A program made the translations under genes and the position numbers. Of a DNA stretch of 64,000 nucleotides, positions 45,663 through 57,136 are shown piece by piece; position 1 is the first letter of the stretch, and every line of letters begins with the position of its first letter. The stretch covers positions 62,001 to 126,000 of the forward strand of contig NZ_JADDOL010000007.1 in assembly GCF_016906305.1 (NCBI RefSeq). Direction: 5' to 3'. This stretch comes from Alloalcanivorax marinus. Its GTDB lineage: Bacteria > Pseudomonadota > Gammaproteobacteria > Pseudomonadales > Alcanivoracaceae. The notes under the pieces are model-generated. The model saw only the letters and a program-made list of their open reading frames with translations, was not told where the DNA came from and ran no database searches.

Positions 45663-47150
45663 ATGGCGGAAAGCCTTTCCCCGACCCCGTCTCCACCGCC
45701 GGAACACGACCGCCGGCTCGCTCCCCGGGACGCCTTTCAATGGGCCTTCGATGCCCAGGCCGCGCGCCAGTGGCAGCAGGCCGCCCGCCGCTGGGCCACG
45801 CTGCGCGCGGTCTACCCGGATCATCCGCCGGTCTGGATCCAGGCGGCGGTGGCGTTGCGCGAGCTGGGCAGCCACGACGAAGCGCGGCACCTGCTGGCGG
45901 AGGCCCGGGCCCGCTTCGAGACCCATCCCGGCGGCTGGGTCCAGGGCGCCAACACCGCCCTGGCCGACGGCGACACCGCGCTGGCGGCGCGCCTGCTGGA
46001 AGAAGCTCGCCAGCGTTTTCCCGACGATCCGCCGGTATGGGTACGCAGCGCCCACCTGGCCCTGGCCACCGGCGATCGGGAAGGGGCTCTGCGCTTTAAC
46101 CGCCACGCCCGCGACGCCTTTCCGGAATGGGCGCCGGCCTTCGATCAACACGCCGAGCTGGCCATGGCCGCCGGCGACTGGGACAGCGCGCGACAACGCT
46201 GGGCCGAAGTGCGCCGCCGTTTCCCGGACCACCCCCCGGGCTATCGCCGCGCCGCCGAGGTGGAGGAGCGGCAAGGCCGCCACCGGGAGGCCCGCCGCCT
46301 GCGGCTCGCCGAGGAACACGGCCTGGACTGGCTGGAAGAAAGCGACCCGGCCGAGCCGCCGGCGGTGGCGCCACCGCGCCGCCGCGACGGGCGCAATTTC
46401 ATCGACCTGGTGTGGACCAAGGCCCGCCTCAACCTGAAATCCGAAGCCAACCGCAACCACCTGCGTTACCTCTGGTGGGTGATCGACCCGCTGTCGTACA
46501 TGGCGGTCTTCTATGTGGTGTTCGGGCTGCTGCTGAACCGGGGCGGCGAGGGCTTCGTCGCCTATCTGCTCACCGGGCTGGTGCCGTTCCAGTGGTTCGC
46601 CAAAACCGTGCAGCACGCCTCCAACACCATCGTCGAAGGGCGCGGCCTGATGAATCAGGTGCGTATCTCGCCGTTGTTTTTCCCGCTGGTGGCGGTGGTG
46701 CAAAACGCCGGCAAGCAGACCCTGGTGTTTCTGATGCTGGCGGTTTTCCTGCTGCTCTATGGACTCGCGCCCACCGTTCACTGGCTGGCCCTGGTGCCGG
46801 TGGTGCTGGTGCAGTTACTGCTGATGGTGGGGGTCGGCTGTGGCCTGGCGATGATCATCCCGTTCGTCCGCGACCTGATCAACCTGGTGCCCACCGGCCT
46901 GCAGTTCCTGCTGTTCGCCAGCGGCGTGTTCTACACCCTGGACACCATCCCCGAACGCTGGCGTGACCTGTTCATGGTCAACCCCCTCGCCAACCTGTTG
47001 CACCAATACCGCCTGATTCTGCTCGATCACCAATGGCCGGACTGGAGCCAGCTGGGCTGGCTGACGCTGGGCTGCGTGATCGGCCTGGTGGTGGTGATCC
47101 TCGCCTACCGCCGGCTGGAAGGGGTGTTTCCTCGGGTGGTGGTGGAATGA
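45663..47150 (+). CDS. Wzm-type polysaccharide ABC permease with N-terminal TPR-like domain
   Basis: 495 residues, about twice the usual Wzm (250-270). Residues about 18-230 are helical repeats spaced by about 34 residues (WATLRAVYPDHPPVWIQAA, ARFETHPGGWVQGANTALAD, RQRFPDDPPVWVRSAHLALA, RRRFPDHPPGYRRAAEV), a TPR/HAT-like array. From about 242 an ABC-2 membrane domain follows (IDLVWTKARLNLKSEANRNH, YLWWVIDPLSYMAVFYVVFG, six helices). It pairs with the ATPase whose ATG overlaps its stop. Confidence 0.87.
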   Translation: MAESLSPTPSPPPEHDRRLAPRDAFQWAFDAQAARQWQQAARRWATLRAVYPDHPPVWIQAAVALRELGSHDEARHLLAEARARFETHPGGWVQGANTALADGDTALAARLLEEARQRFPDDPPVWVRSAHLALATGDREGALRFNRHARDAFPEWAPAFDQHAELAMAAGDWDSARQRWAEVRRRFPDHPPGYRRAAEVEERQGRHREARRLRLAEEHGLDWLEESDPAEPPAVAPPRRRDGRNFIDLVWTKARLNLKSEANRNHLRYLWWVIDPLSYMAVFYVVFGLLLNRGGEGFVAYLLTGLVPFQWFAKTVQHASNTIVEGRGLMNQVRISPLFFPLVAVVQNAGKQTLVFLMLAVFLLLYGLAPTVHWLALVPVVLVQLLLMVGVGCGLAMIIPFVRDLINLVPTGLQFLLFASGVFYTLDTIPERWRDLFMVNPLANLLHQYRLILLDHQWPDWSQLGWLTLGCVIGLVVVILAYRRLEGVFPRVVVE

Positions 47151-47803
47151 ACGGTCAGATTGTTCTCTCGGCCCGTGACCTGGGCGTGCGCTACAAACGG
47201 CGTGGTGGGCTATTCCGTCCGCCGCGCTACCACCAGGCGTTTCGTGGGCTGACGTTCGACCTTTACCAGGGTGAAACACTGGCTCTGACGGGACGTAACG
47301 GGGCCGGCAAGTCCACGCTGCTCAAGGTGCTGGCCGGAATCCTTCGTCCGGACGAAGGCCGTTTGATCAATCATGGTGTCACTGTTTCGCTACTCAGCCT
47401 ACAGGCTGGCTTTGACCCGGAGTTACCGGGCACCGACAACGCGCTGCTGAGCGCCATGCTGCTTGGGTATACCCGGGCGCAGGCGCGCGCTTCTCTGAGT
47501 CGGATCGCGGCGTTCAGTGAGCTGGGTGCGTTCATGGATGAGCCGGTCAAGACCTACTCCTCCGGGATGCGCGCGCGCCTGGGCTTCTCCGTGGCCATGT
47601 TCCTGTCGCCGGACGTGTTGCTCATCGACGAAGCCCTGGCCGTCGGGGATCGGTCGTTCCGCGAAAAGGCCGAGCGCGAGATGAATAAGAAGATACATTC
47701 CTTGCAGACGGTGGTGCTGGTCTCTCATTCCGAAAGTCAGATCGAAAAGCTTGCGGACCGTGTGATCGATCTTCAATCACTGGGGGGCAGGCATGTTCTT
47801 TAG
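47147..47803 (+). CDS. Wzt-type polysaccharide ABC transporter ATPase (short form)
   Basis: 218 residues. Walker A LTGRNGAGKSTLLKVLAG, signature TYSSGMRARLGFS, Walker B VLLIDEALAVGD and switch His VSHSE are intact. The C-terminal carbohydrate-binding domain found in O9a-type Wzt is missing, so recognition of a chain cap is not expected. It overlaps the permease stop (ATGA) and the next gene by 11 bases. Base composition is lower in GC than in the permease. Confidence 0.9.
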   Translation: MNGQIVLSARDLGVRYKRRGGLFRPPRYHQAFRGLTFDLYQGETLALTGRNGAGKSTLLKVLAGILRPDEGRLINHGVTVSLLSLQAGFDPELPGTDNALLSAMLLGYTRAQARASLSRIAAFSELGAFMDEPVKTYSSGMRARLGFSVAMFLSPDVLLIDEALAVGDRSFREKAEREMNKKIHSLQTVVLVSHSESQIEKLADRVIDLQSLGGRHVL

Positions 47804-48896
47804 CGCAAGGCGTCGGCGTCCGAGGCTCTACCTTCATATCGGCCAGCCCAAATCCGGGACCACTTCGCTGCAGGACTTCCTCGCGCTCGAAAGGGAGAGG
47901 CTCAGCGAGCAGGGCTTTTTCTACCCCCGGTTACGTGAAGTCGAGAACGATAACGCCCACCATGCGCTGTCCTACGATCTTCGTGAGGAGACGGTGCCCG
48001 GGTTGCGCATGACGCCACACGATCCTTCCAGAAAGGCCCGGGTTTGGGACCAGCTGGCCGCGGCGGTGCGCGATACCACCTGCTCGACGGTGATTCTCAG
48101 CTCCGAGGACTTGTACTTTCTGGATGACGATGGCGAACGGCACCGCTCTGGTGTGGCGCTACTGGCGAATCGCCTGAAACCACTATTCTCTTCGATAACC
48201 GTGGTGGCGTATTTGCGTCGTCAGGATGAGCACGTCGAGTCCTGGTGCAATGAACTGGTCAAATACGGCTTCCGGCGCAACACCCTGGACATCGCGACTC
48301 TCGCGGAAACCCTGCCGGTTTGCCACAGCGACTATCACATGCTCAGGGAACTGTGGGTGCGCCGCTTTGGCGAAGACGCCGTGCTATTCCGTGCGTTTCG
48401 GCCTGACAGCCTAAAGAACGGCAGCATAGTGGACGATTTCTGTGACCTGGTGGGCTATCAGCCATCGTCACGGTTAGTGGATTTTTCCCATCGTAATCTG
48501 AGATTGACGCGCCTGGGGTTCGAAGTGATGCGTCATTTGAACCGCTTTGAACACTCCCTTCCCGTACACCGCCGCGCAGTGGAACTGATCCGGGATCTGG
48601 CGGTGGAGCCCCCTGAAGATCCCGGTGCGGAAGCGCCGTTTGAGTATTTTCGTGAGCCGCTTCGGGAAAAATGGCGCGACTCCAATCGCGCCCTGCGGCT
48701 CGATTTCCCCGATCCGCTGTTTGAAAAGGGCCAGGGAGGAGTGCGGCCGTACTGCCTCTGGCAACCACCGGATCTGGAGGCACTGCGGGAAGCCGCCGCG
48801 CTTGCCGCGCTCCAGGATGATCGGTGTGCAGCGGCGGCCGGTGCCCTGGTGGCGGCCGCCATTGATGTGATGAGGACTGAATATCATGCCCTTTGA
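47793..48896 (+). CDS. sulfotransferase-like protein
   Basis: 367 residues. The N-terminal LYLHIGQPKSGTTSLQDFL is a P-loop-like 5'-phosphosulfate site, and VVAYLRRQDEHVESWCNELV fits the 3'-phosphate Arg/Ser region of PAPS-dependent sulfotransferases. No signal peptide or membrane helix is seen, so it should act in the cytoplasm on the growing glycan or a lipid-linked sugar. It overlaps both neighbours by 11 bases. GC content and codon use are visibly lower than in the core genes. Kinase-like or inactive alternatives cannot be excluded. Confidence 0.68.
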   Translation: MFFSARRRRPRLYLHIGQPKSGTTSLQDFLALERERLSEQGFFYPRLREVENDNAHHALSYDLREETVPGLRMTPHDPSRKARVWDQLAAAVRDTTCSTVILSSEDLYFLDDDGERHRSGVALLANRLKPLFSSITVVAYLRRQDEHVESWCNELVKYGFRRNTLDIATLAETLPVCHSDYHMLRELWVRRFGEDAVLFRAFRPDSLKNGSIVDDFCDLVGYQPSSRLVDFSHRNLRLTRLGFEVMRHLNRFEHSLPVHRRAVELIRDLAVEPPEDPGAEAPFEYFREPLREKWRDSNRALRLDFPDPLFEKGQGGVRPYCLWQPPDLEALREAAALAALQDDRCAAAAGALVAAAIDVMRTEYHAL

Positions 48897-50634
48897 TCTG
48901 CACGACTGCTTACTGCCCAACGGTAAACTCTGCGCGGAGTTGGATTTGTACGTCCGTCTGCGCGGCCGGGCTAACTATGCCTTCAGTGAGCGCAGATTAT
49001 ATCTCGATGTGGGTGGCAGTGCGCGATTCAACACCTACTTTGGTGCTTTCAGCCTGCATAAATGGCAACGCTATACGGATTTGAAACAATTGCGGCTTGG
49101 GCTGCACATGGACGGTGAAGTGTTGCTCCGAGTATGGGGCGTCAATGGTCAGGGCGGCGAGGCCCTGGTGAAGGAATGGCGTACTACCGGCGCTGCCGCG
49201 TCCGATGGATTCCTGATCAGCGACGACCTTTCCGCCATGCCCTACGCCTCGCTTTATGTGGAGATCGTGGCGCTGGCGCCGACCCAGGTGAATGCCGTTT
49301 CGTTCAGCACGGACCAGGAAGCGTCGCGCACCGTGGGCTTGTCCATCGTCATTACCACCTTCAATCGCTTCGACGACATCGCTGCCACCGCCCTGCGCCT
49401 GGCCGATTTTCTGGAGCAGGCCAACCATCGAGGGGCGCGAATAAGCGCGTTTATTATCAATAACGGCGACGCGATAGATGTGCGGGAAACCGACTATTTA
49501 ACGGTTCTCGAGAATCGCAATCTGGGTGGTGCTGGCGGCTTCGCGCGCGGTTTATCCGAGGTTCGCGCGCTGCCCGGGTTCACCCATTGCCTGTTCATGG
49601 ACGACGATGCGGCCTGTGAAGTGACGGCTCTCGAACGAGCCCATGCCTTCCTGTCTTACTCTCGGGATGCCGCTTTAAGCATCGCTGGGGCTATGCTCAA
49701 GAAGGAGAAGACGTTCGTTCAGCATGAGGCCGGCGCTGCCTTCGATGGCCTGGTTCGACCTCTCCATAACGGGCGTGACCTGCGCGACTACACGCAGGTG
49801 CTAGGCAATGAAGAACCGGTTCATATCAACTACGGTGCCTGGTGGTTCTTTCTTTTCCCAATCAGTCAGGTGCACCGGTTTCCGTTTCCTTTTTTCGTTC
49901 GCGGTGACGATATCGAATTCTCCCTGAGTCATGATTTTCGCATCATCACGCTAAACGGCGTGGCCACATGGCAGGAGGACTTCGCCGCCAAATCCGGACC
50001 CATGGTCACCTATCTTTCCACTCGCTCGACGCTGGTCACAGCCTTGTTGCACGGCGGCTGGGGGAGGGTGATGCTGTGGTTCGCCGCCTCCGCGATGAAA
50101 TCCGCGTTCGGCCTGTGTTACGACCGCACCATGGCGCAATGTCAGGCCGCCAAGGATGTGCTCGCCGGCCCGGCGTTCTGGGCCGAGCATATCGACCTGA
50201 GCGAGCGGCGCGCCCGCCTTAAAGAGAACACCCGGTACGAACATCCGGTCGGTGAAGGCGCGGAGCGCTTTCTGGATGATTTTCAGTTTCATGCCGACGA
50301 AGGCCGACTGACTCGCTTGTTCAGAATGCTGACGTTGAATGGCCATCTTCTGCCGGCCTGTCTGTTTAAGCGAGTGGACACGGTGTCGGTGGATTTCGCC
50401 CTTTCACCCTTTACCCGCGTGGCTTTCCTGCGGCGTGCGGTGCTCTACAAAAGCGGCGGCCGGCCCATCTTTCTGGCGCGGCACGACAAGCGTTATTTCT
50501 TCACGGTGGCGTGGCGCTCGGCTCGCCTCTGGGCGGCACTTATCCTGCAGGCACCGCACCTGCGTCGAGCTTATCGCCGCGCCCATGGCGATCTCACCAG
50601 TGAAGTTTTCTGGAAGCATCAATTCGGCGAATGA
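48886..50634 (+). CDS. GlfT2-like galactofuranosyltransferase
   Basis: 582 residues. An N-terminal beta-rich domain (about 1-150) precedes a GT-A domain: LSIVITTFNRFDDI, ENRNLGGAGGFARGL, the metal/sugar site CLFMDDDAACE (DDD at 239-241), HINYGAWWFFLFP, and the catalytic-region RGDDIEFSLSHDF with a following WQEDF. A helical C-terminus follows. The architecture matches the mycobacterial galactan polymerase GlfT2 (637 residues). The glf gene lies 19 bases downstream. Low GC relative to flanks. Confidence 0.83.
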   Translation: MPFDLHDCLLPNGKLCAELDLYVRLRGRANYAFSERRLYLDVGGSARFNTYFGAFSLHKWQRYTDLKQLRLGLHMDGEVLLRVWGVNGQGGEALVKEWRTTGAAASDGFLISDDLSAMPYASLYVEIVALAPTQVNAVSFSTDQEASRTVGLSIVITTFNRFDDIAATALRLADFLEQANHRGARISAFIINNGDAIDVRETDYLTVLENRNLGGAGGFARGLSEVRALPGFTHCLFMDDDAACEVTALERAHAFLSYSRDAALSIAGAMLKKEKTFVQHEAGAAFDGLVRPLHNGRDLRDYTQVLGNEEPVHINYGAWWFFLFPISQVHRFPFPFFVRGDDIEFSLSHDFRIITLNGVATWQEDFAAKSGPMVTYLSTRSTLVTALLHGGWGRVMLWFAASAMKSAFGLCYDRTMAQCQAAKDVLAGPAFWAEHIDLSERRARLKENTRYEHPVGEGAERFLDDFQFHADEGRLTRLFRMLTLNGHLLPACLFKRVDTVSVDFALSPFTRVAFLRRAVLYKSGGRPIFLARHDKRYFFTVAWRSARLWAALILQAPHLRRAYRRAHGDLTSEVFWKHQFGE

Positions 50635-50647
50635 AAAGGGAGTTTGA

Positions 50648-52782
<2,135 letters not shown>

Positions 52783-54108
52783 TCAGCGTGCGCCGAAGCC
52801 GGTGGCCATGGTGTGCAGGGTTTTCAGCACGATCAGAATATCCAGCACCGGCCCCAGGTGCTTGATGTAGTAGAAGTCGTGCTCCACCTTGCGGCGCGTG
52901 TCCACCACATCGCAGGCGTAACCCTGCTGCACCTGGGCCCAGCCGGTGATGCCCGGCTTGATGATGTGCCGGTAGCTGTAGAACGGCACCGCCCGGTCGA
53001 ACGAGCGGGCGAAGCGCGGCTGCTCCGGCCGTGGCCCGATCAGGCTCATGTCGCCTTTCAGCACGTTCCAGAGCTGCGGTAACTCGTCCAGCCGGCTGCG
53101 TCGCAGCAGACGGCCCAGCGGCGTGATGCGGTGCTCTTCCTCATCGGCGAAGCGCGGTCGGTCACCGCGGTCTTCGTCCGGCAGGCGCATGGAACGGAAC
53201 TTGAGCATGCGGAAGGTTTCGTTGCCACCGCCCACCCGTTCCTGGATAAACAACGCCGGCCCCGGTGACTCCAGCCGGATCGCCAACGCCACCAGCACCA
53301 GCACCGGCAGCGCCACCGGCAGCAGCAAAATCGCGCCGGTCACATCCAGCAGCCGCTTGCCGAGCAGATACAGCGGATTGGGCTGCAGCGCGCGCAGATC
53401 CGACGCGCTGAGCCCGTCCAGATCGACGCTGCCGTCCAGCGATTCGTTCAGATACTTGCCGCTGAGCACCGGAATGTTGCGGGCATTGTGGCGCGCGATA
53501 AAGCGTGCCCACTCATCGCTGAGAGGCGCGTCCATGTCCACCACCAGAGCGTCGAAGCGGCGCCGGTCCCGCGGGCTTTTCAGAACCAGAAAACGGGCGC
53601 AATCGCGGTCGTCCGGCGGCGTGGTCAGGCGGCCGCCGGGCACCAGCGCGAACTTGGTGTAGCGAAAGCGGTTCTTCAACAGCACCGTCGCCACCTGGGT
53701 GCCCATCAACAGCGCGAAACCGATGAACAGCGGCTTGCGCGCGTAGCCCAGGCGGCAGGCGGTGATCGCCAGCAACGCCACGCCGATGGTGGCGGCGGTC
53801 ACCGACAGTTGGTAGACGATCAGATTGCCACCCGGATACTGCGACAGCCCCCGGGACAGCAGCGCGTTGACGATAAAGGCAAGAGCCAGGAGACCCAGCG
53901 TCAACAACTGATTCGGGTCCGCCGGCGAATCCCAGTAGCCGTACCCCAGATGGAAGGGCACCAGCGCCACCAGCAACAACGACAACGCGTAGCCGAGCGG
54001 GGTGTTGAGAAGAATGCGTTCGTACCAGCGCCGGTGGCGGGTGGGCTCGAACTCGAGAAAATTCTGCGACGGAGTTGATATTACCGCGCCATCATTGGGC
54101 ATACCCAA
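52783..54108 (-). CDS. polyprenyl-phosphate sugar-1-phosphate transferase (WbaP/WcaJ type)
   Basis: 441 residues. Four N-terminal membrane helices (about 35-165), a short cytosolic domain, then a fifth helix and the bacterial sugar transferase domain: LLGKRLLDVTGAILLL, GGGNETFRMLKFRSM, RRSRLDELPQLWNVLKGDMS, LIGPRPE and IKPGITGWAQVQQGY. It starts glycan synthesis by loading hexose-1-phosphate on undecaprenyl phosphate. It is convergent with the glycosyltransferase operon and is the likely priming enzyme. Confidence 0.93.
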   Translation of the reverse strand: MGMPNDGAVISTPSQNFLEFEPTRHRRWYERILLNTPLGYALSLLLVALVPFHLGYGYWDSPADPNQLLTLGLLALAFIVNALLSRGLSQYPGGNLIVYQLSVTAATIGVALLAITACRLGYARKPLFIGFALLMGTQVATVLLKNRFRYTKFALVPGGRLTTPPDDRDCARFLVLKSPRDRRRFDALVVDMDAPLSDEWARFIARHNARNIPVLSGKYLNESLDGSVDLDGLSASDLRALQPNPLYLLGKRLLDVTGAILLLPVALPVLVLVALAIRLESPGPALFIQERVGGGNETFRMLKFRSMRLPDEDRGDRPRFADEEEHRITPLGRLLRRSRLDELPQLWNVLKGDMSLIGPRPEQPRFARSFDRAVPFYSYRHIIKPGITGWAQVQQGYACDVVDTRRKVEHDFYYIKHLGPVLDILIVLKTLHTMATGFGAR

Positions 54109-54321
54109 TCCCTCGAAGTCATGCGTCCGGATCCATGGGAGGGGAGCCTTGCCATCGCTGGCACGGCTGAACGGGCAGTTTAAAGGCAGGACAAGGGCGT
54201 GAACGGGGCGGGCTGCGGGGTTTGTGAACGGCTAGGTCAACGCCGTGTGAACGAGCCCGCCAATTGGAAGAATTTTAAAAAAAATGAAGGAGCCGGGCAG
54301 GGGCCCGACTCCGGAAAACAC

Positions 54322-55956
54322 TCAGCCTTCGACGGTCACAAAGATCGGATTGGAATAGAACCACAGATCGTTATAGTTCCGCGCATTAATCGCATCGAAA
54401 CGGGCCGCGTCGTTGCCCAGGTCCACCTTGCGGTCCGGCTGCGGTTCGCCGTCCACGGTTTCCCCGGCCACGTTCGGCGCCAGATTGGTGCCGCGCAGAC
54501 GCAGGTACTGATCGCCGGTCACCGTGAGCGTGTGGGTGATGGTGGCGAAACCGTCCTCGCCCACGGTCCAGTCGTTGGCGTTGAAACGGGCCACCACCCG
54601 GGTGCTGGGGTTGGCGGCTTCCGCGTAGCCGGCGTCGCCCGGGGCCGCCGGAGCCGTCACATCGCCGGCGATCAGATCCACGTGGTCCACCACCGGCCGG
54701 GCATTGACCCGATGGCCGCTCTCCAGCGGGTATTCGTAATGGTTGCTCTCCGGGCTGCGGAAACGGATGGTCACCGTCACCTGGTCGCCGTTGGCCACCG
54801 ACAGCTCACCGCCCATCACCGCGCCACCGTCGGCGCCCTCGGCCTGGAAGTCGAGCGCGTCGATCAGGTCACCGAACACGCCGAACAGGCGGCCGCCACG
54901 CAACGCCGCCAGCAGATCCGCCGGGGTGCGCGCGTCGTCCTCCAGCCACACATAGGTCTTGGCGTATTCGCCCGGTGCGTAGCCGCTGCTGTAGCGCCCC
55001 TGGGCGGTGGTGAAGTGGTAGTCGGAATTGGCCACCGTCCAGATCCGGCGCCCCTCGCCCAGCAAGGCGTCCCAGGGCCCGCCCAGCTTGGCCACGATGT
55101 AGTCGGTGCCGCCGTAGGTGCGCGAGGTCAGATTGGCGTCGGTATAGGCCTCCACATAGCCGCCCCGGTCCGGTTCCATCTGGTTGCCCACCATGCCCTC
55201 GATGGCGAAGAAGATCTCCGGCGCCAGGTCGTTCATCTCCCGCAACTGGGCCACCGTGTACTTGTTCATGTACCGGTTCGGGTGGTTCAGCAGCATGTAG
55301 CTGTCCGGGTGACGGTCACGCAACCACGCCAGCGCCTTCAGCGAATCCGCATGGGTGGAGTAGGCGCGGGTCTGGTCGCTCAGCGACGCCACCAGGGCCG
55401 GATCGAACAGCGCCGGGTCCCGGTTGGTGAACAGATACTCGAACTGCGCCACCGCCCGCAGGCTGTCCTCGCCATAGGCATCGTCCAGACCGATGCCGAT
55501 GTTCACATGATCGTGGGTGGGCATGTCCCACTCCACCGTGGAAAACACCGTCTTGCCCTGGTAACGGCCCTCCGCCTGGGCCTGCTCCACATAGGGCTTC
55601 TCGTAGTCCACCAGCCCCCGGGAAAAAGGAATGGCGCCGCCCTGCAGGCTGGTACCGGTATGGTCCCGCCCGGACAGCCGCAGATGGTTGGACAGCGCCA
55701 TCCAATCCAGCTGATAACGATCAAAACCGTCGTCGAGCACGCTTTCCAGCGACACCTGGGCGTCGTCGGACTGGAAGGTATGCACATGCAGATCGCCGTG
55801 GGTCCAACCGCCGGACCGCGCCACCGGCGGCGCCGGATCGCCGCCACCGACCGGATCGTTGTCGCTATCACCACCGCAGGCGCTCAGCGCCACCGCGCAG
55901 GCCAGCAGCGTCCAGCGCGCGCGGCGGGAAAAAGGGGAATCAGCGCGAATGTTCAT
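54322..55956 (-). CDS. PHP/CehA-like metallohydrolase lipoprotein
   Basis: 544 residues. The signal ends in LSAC, a lipobox, then a Gly/Asp-rich linker. Metal-site motifs of the PHP superfamily are visible: THGDLHVHTFQSDDA (HxH), MALSNHLRLSGRDH, STVEWDMPTHDHVNIGI, LLNHPNRY and VANSDYHF. CehA/McbA-type enzymes of this family are secreted esterases or phosphodiesterases. The C-terminal 170 residues look like beta-sandwich. It stands alone. The stretch 54109-54321 holds no gene. Confidence 0.75.
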   Translation of the reverse strand: MNIRADSPFSRRARWTLLACAVALSACGGDSDNDPVGGGDPAPPVARSGGWTHGDLHVHTFQSDDAQVSLESVLDDGFDRYQLDWMALSNHLRLSGRDHTGTSLQGGAIPFSRGLVDYEKPYVEQAQAEGRYQGKTVFSTVEWDMPTHDHVNIGIGLDDAYGEDSLRAVAQFEYLFTNRDPALFDPALVASLSDQTRAYSTHADSLKALAWLRDRHPDSYMLLNHPNRYMNKYTVAQLREMNDLAPEIFFAIEGMVGNQMEPDRGGYVEAYTDANLTSRTYGGTDYIVAKLGGPWDALLGEGRRIWTVANSDYHFTTAQGRYSSGYAPGEYAKTYVWLEDDARTPADLLAALRGGRLFGVFGDLIDALDFQAEGADGGAVMGGELSVANGDQVTVTIRFRSPESNHYEYPLESGHRVNARPVVDHVDLIAGDVTAPAAPGDAGYAEAANPSTRVVARFNANDWTVGEDGFATITHTLTVTGDQYLRLRGTNLAPNVAGETVDGEPQPDRKVDLGNDAARFDAINARNYNDLWFYSNPIFVTVEG

Positions 55957-56188
55957 GGGGACTTCTCCAGGTAAAAAGGGGCGGGCGCCCGATCAGGAAA
56001 AAGCACCATAGAGAGGAAGTATGACGGCGTGGTGACTGGCTTCTTGGTCCGCACCGGCGGAATTTCGCCGAGAGAGAATTCGGTCGTGGATCGGCCGGGC
56101 CGATCCGCGCTAATCTCCCCACCGGCGCGAAAATGTCGCCGCCGGTAAGGCGGTCACGCAAGTCGACACAATCAAAAAAGGGAAAACG

Positions 56189-56947
56189 ATGAAAACGATT
56201 CATGCACTTTGGGGTGTGCCTCTGGTGGGGATGCTGGCGGCCTGTGGCGGCGGCGGCGACAGCTCCGGCGGCTCGGAGCCTGGTGATCCCGCCCCCGAGG
56301 GGTTCTACGAAGGCACCAGCGATGTGGGGACGGAACTGTTCGGGGTGGTACTGGATAACGGCGACTACTACATCCTCTACGGAGAGGAAAACGGCGCCGT
56401 GTACGACCTTCAGGGCGTGGTTCAGGGCACCGGTGTGACGCGGGGTGACCGCTTCACCTCCTCCAACGCCAGGGACTTCAGTTTCGTGGCCGAGGAGGTG
56501 TTCCAGGGCAGCCTGGACGCCACCTTTACGCGCAAGCAGAACCTGACCGGCACGGTCCAGGAAGACGGTAGCAGCGAACAAGTGGGTTTCAGCCTGGCCT
56601 ACGACGACAGTTACGAACAGACCCCGGACCTGGCCGAGGATGCCGGCCTTTATTTCGGCATCGCGTTGATCCCGCAAGGCGGCCAAATCGAGGTCGAGGT
56701 GGACATCGACGAGCAGGGCAACTTCCAGGGCGAGGACGAATCCGGCTGCCAGTTCAACGGCACCATCGCGCCCCGGGAAAGCGGCGACGTCTACAATCTG
56801 AGCGCGACCTTTGAAGGCAGTACCTGCACCTACGAGGGCGAGACCCTGCAAGGGATCGTGGTGGTGCAGGACCGTGAGATCATTGCCGTGGCCCCCAGCG
56901 CCGACCGCACGGGGGGTGTTTTCCTGATTGGTCAGGAATCACTCTGA
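56189..56947 (+). CDS. hypothetical lipoprotein
   Basis: 252 residues. A short signal MKTIHALWGVPLVGMLAACG contains the lipobox MLAAC, followed by a Gly/Ser-rich linker. The rest alternates short acidic beta strands (YEGTSDVGTELFGVVLDNGD, IEVEVDIDEQGNFQG, GCQFNGTIAP, YNLSATFEGSTCTYEG). Two Cys in the C-terminal part may pair. I do not recognise a family. A terminator follows 47 bases after the stop. Confidence 0.72.
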   Translation: MKTIHALWGVPLVGMLAACGGGGDSSGGSEPGDPAPEGFYEGTSDVGTELFGVVLDNGDYYILYGEENGAVYDLQGVVQGTGVTRGDRFTSSNARDFSFVAEEVFQGSLDATFTRKQNLTGTVQEDGSSEQVGFSLAYDDSYEQTPDLAEDAGLYFGIALIPQGGQIEVEVDIDEQGNFQGEDESGCQFNGTIAPRESGDVYNLSATFEGSTCTYEGETLQGIVVVQDREIIAVAPSADRTGGVFLIGQESL

Positions 56948-56993
56948 GGGCTGCCCGGGAAGTCGCTCCTCCTACGGCGGGCGCCGGGCAAAG

Positions 56994-57023
56994 AAAAAGG
57001 GCCTACCCGATGGATAGGCCCTT
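56994..57023. terminator. bidirectional terminator
   Basis: Nine-base-pair stem AAGGGCCTA/TAGGCCCTT with a nine-base loop. Five T follow on the minus strand; a T-rich tail follows on the plus strand. It can serve the lipoprotein gene and also ends the tRNA-Asn downstream region, where it follows a second copy of the tRNA tail. Confidence 0.75.
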
Positions 57024-57024
57024 C

Positions 57025-57136
57025 TATTTGGCTCCCCCGGCCCCTCGGCCTGCATGCCGAGGGGCGTTCGCAGGGTGAAAGCGGTGCTTTCACAATTCCC
57101 TGCTCACCCTGCTGGGCTACGCCAGGTAAACATTCA
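57025..57136. repeat. hairpin-rich tRNA-Asn tail element
   Basis: Holds a second direct copy of the tRNA-Asn 3' end and flank (TATTTGGCTCC, 57025-57035; the gene's own is at 57181-57191). Perfect hairpins lie at 57040-57065 (ten pairs) and 57075-57093 (eight pairs, GGT loop), with an eight-pair CAGGGTGA/TCACCCTG at 57071/57104. No gene is credible here. Confidence 0.65.
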
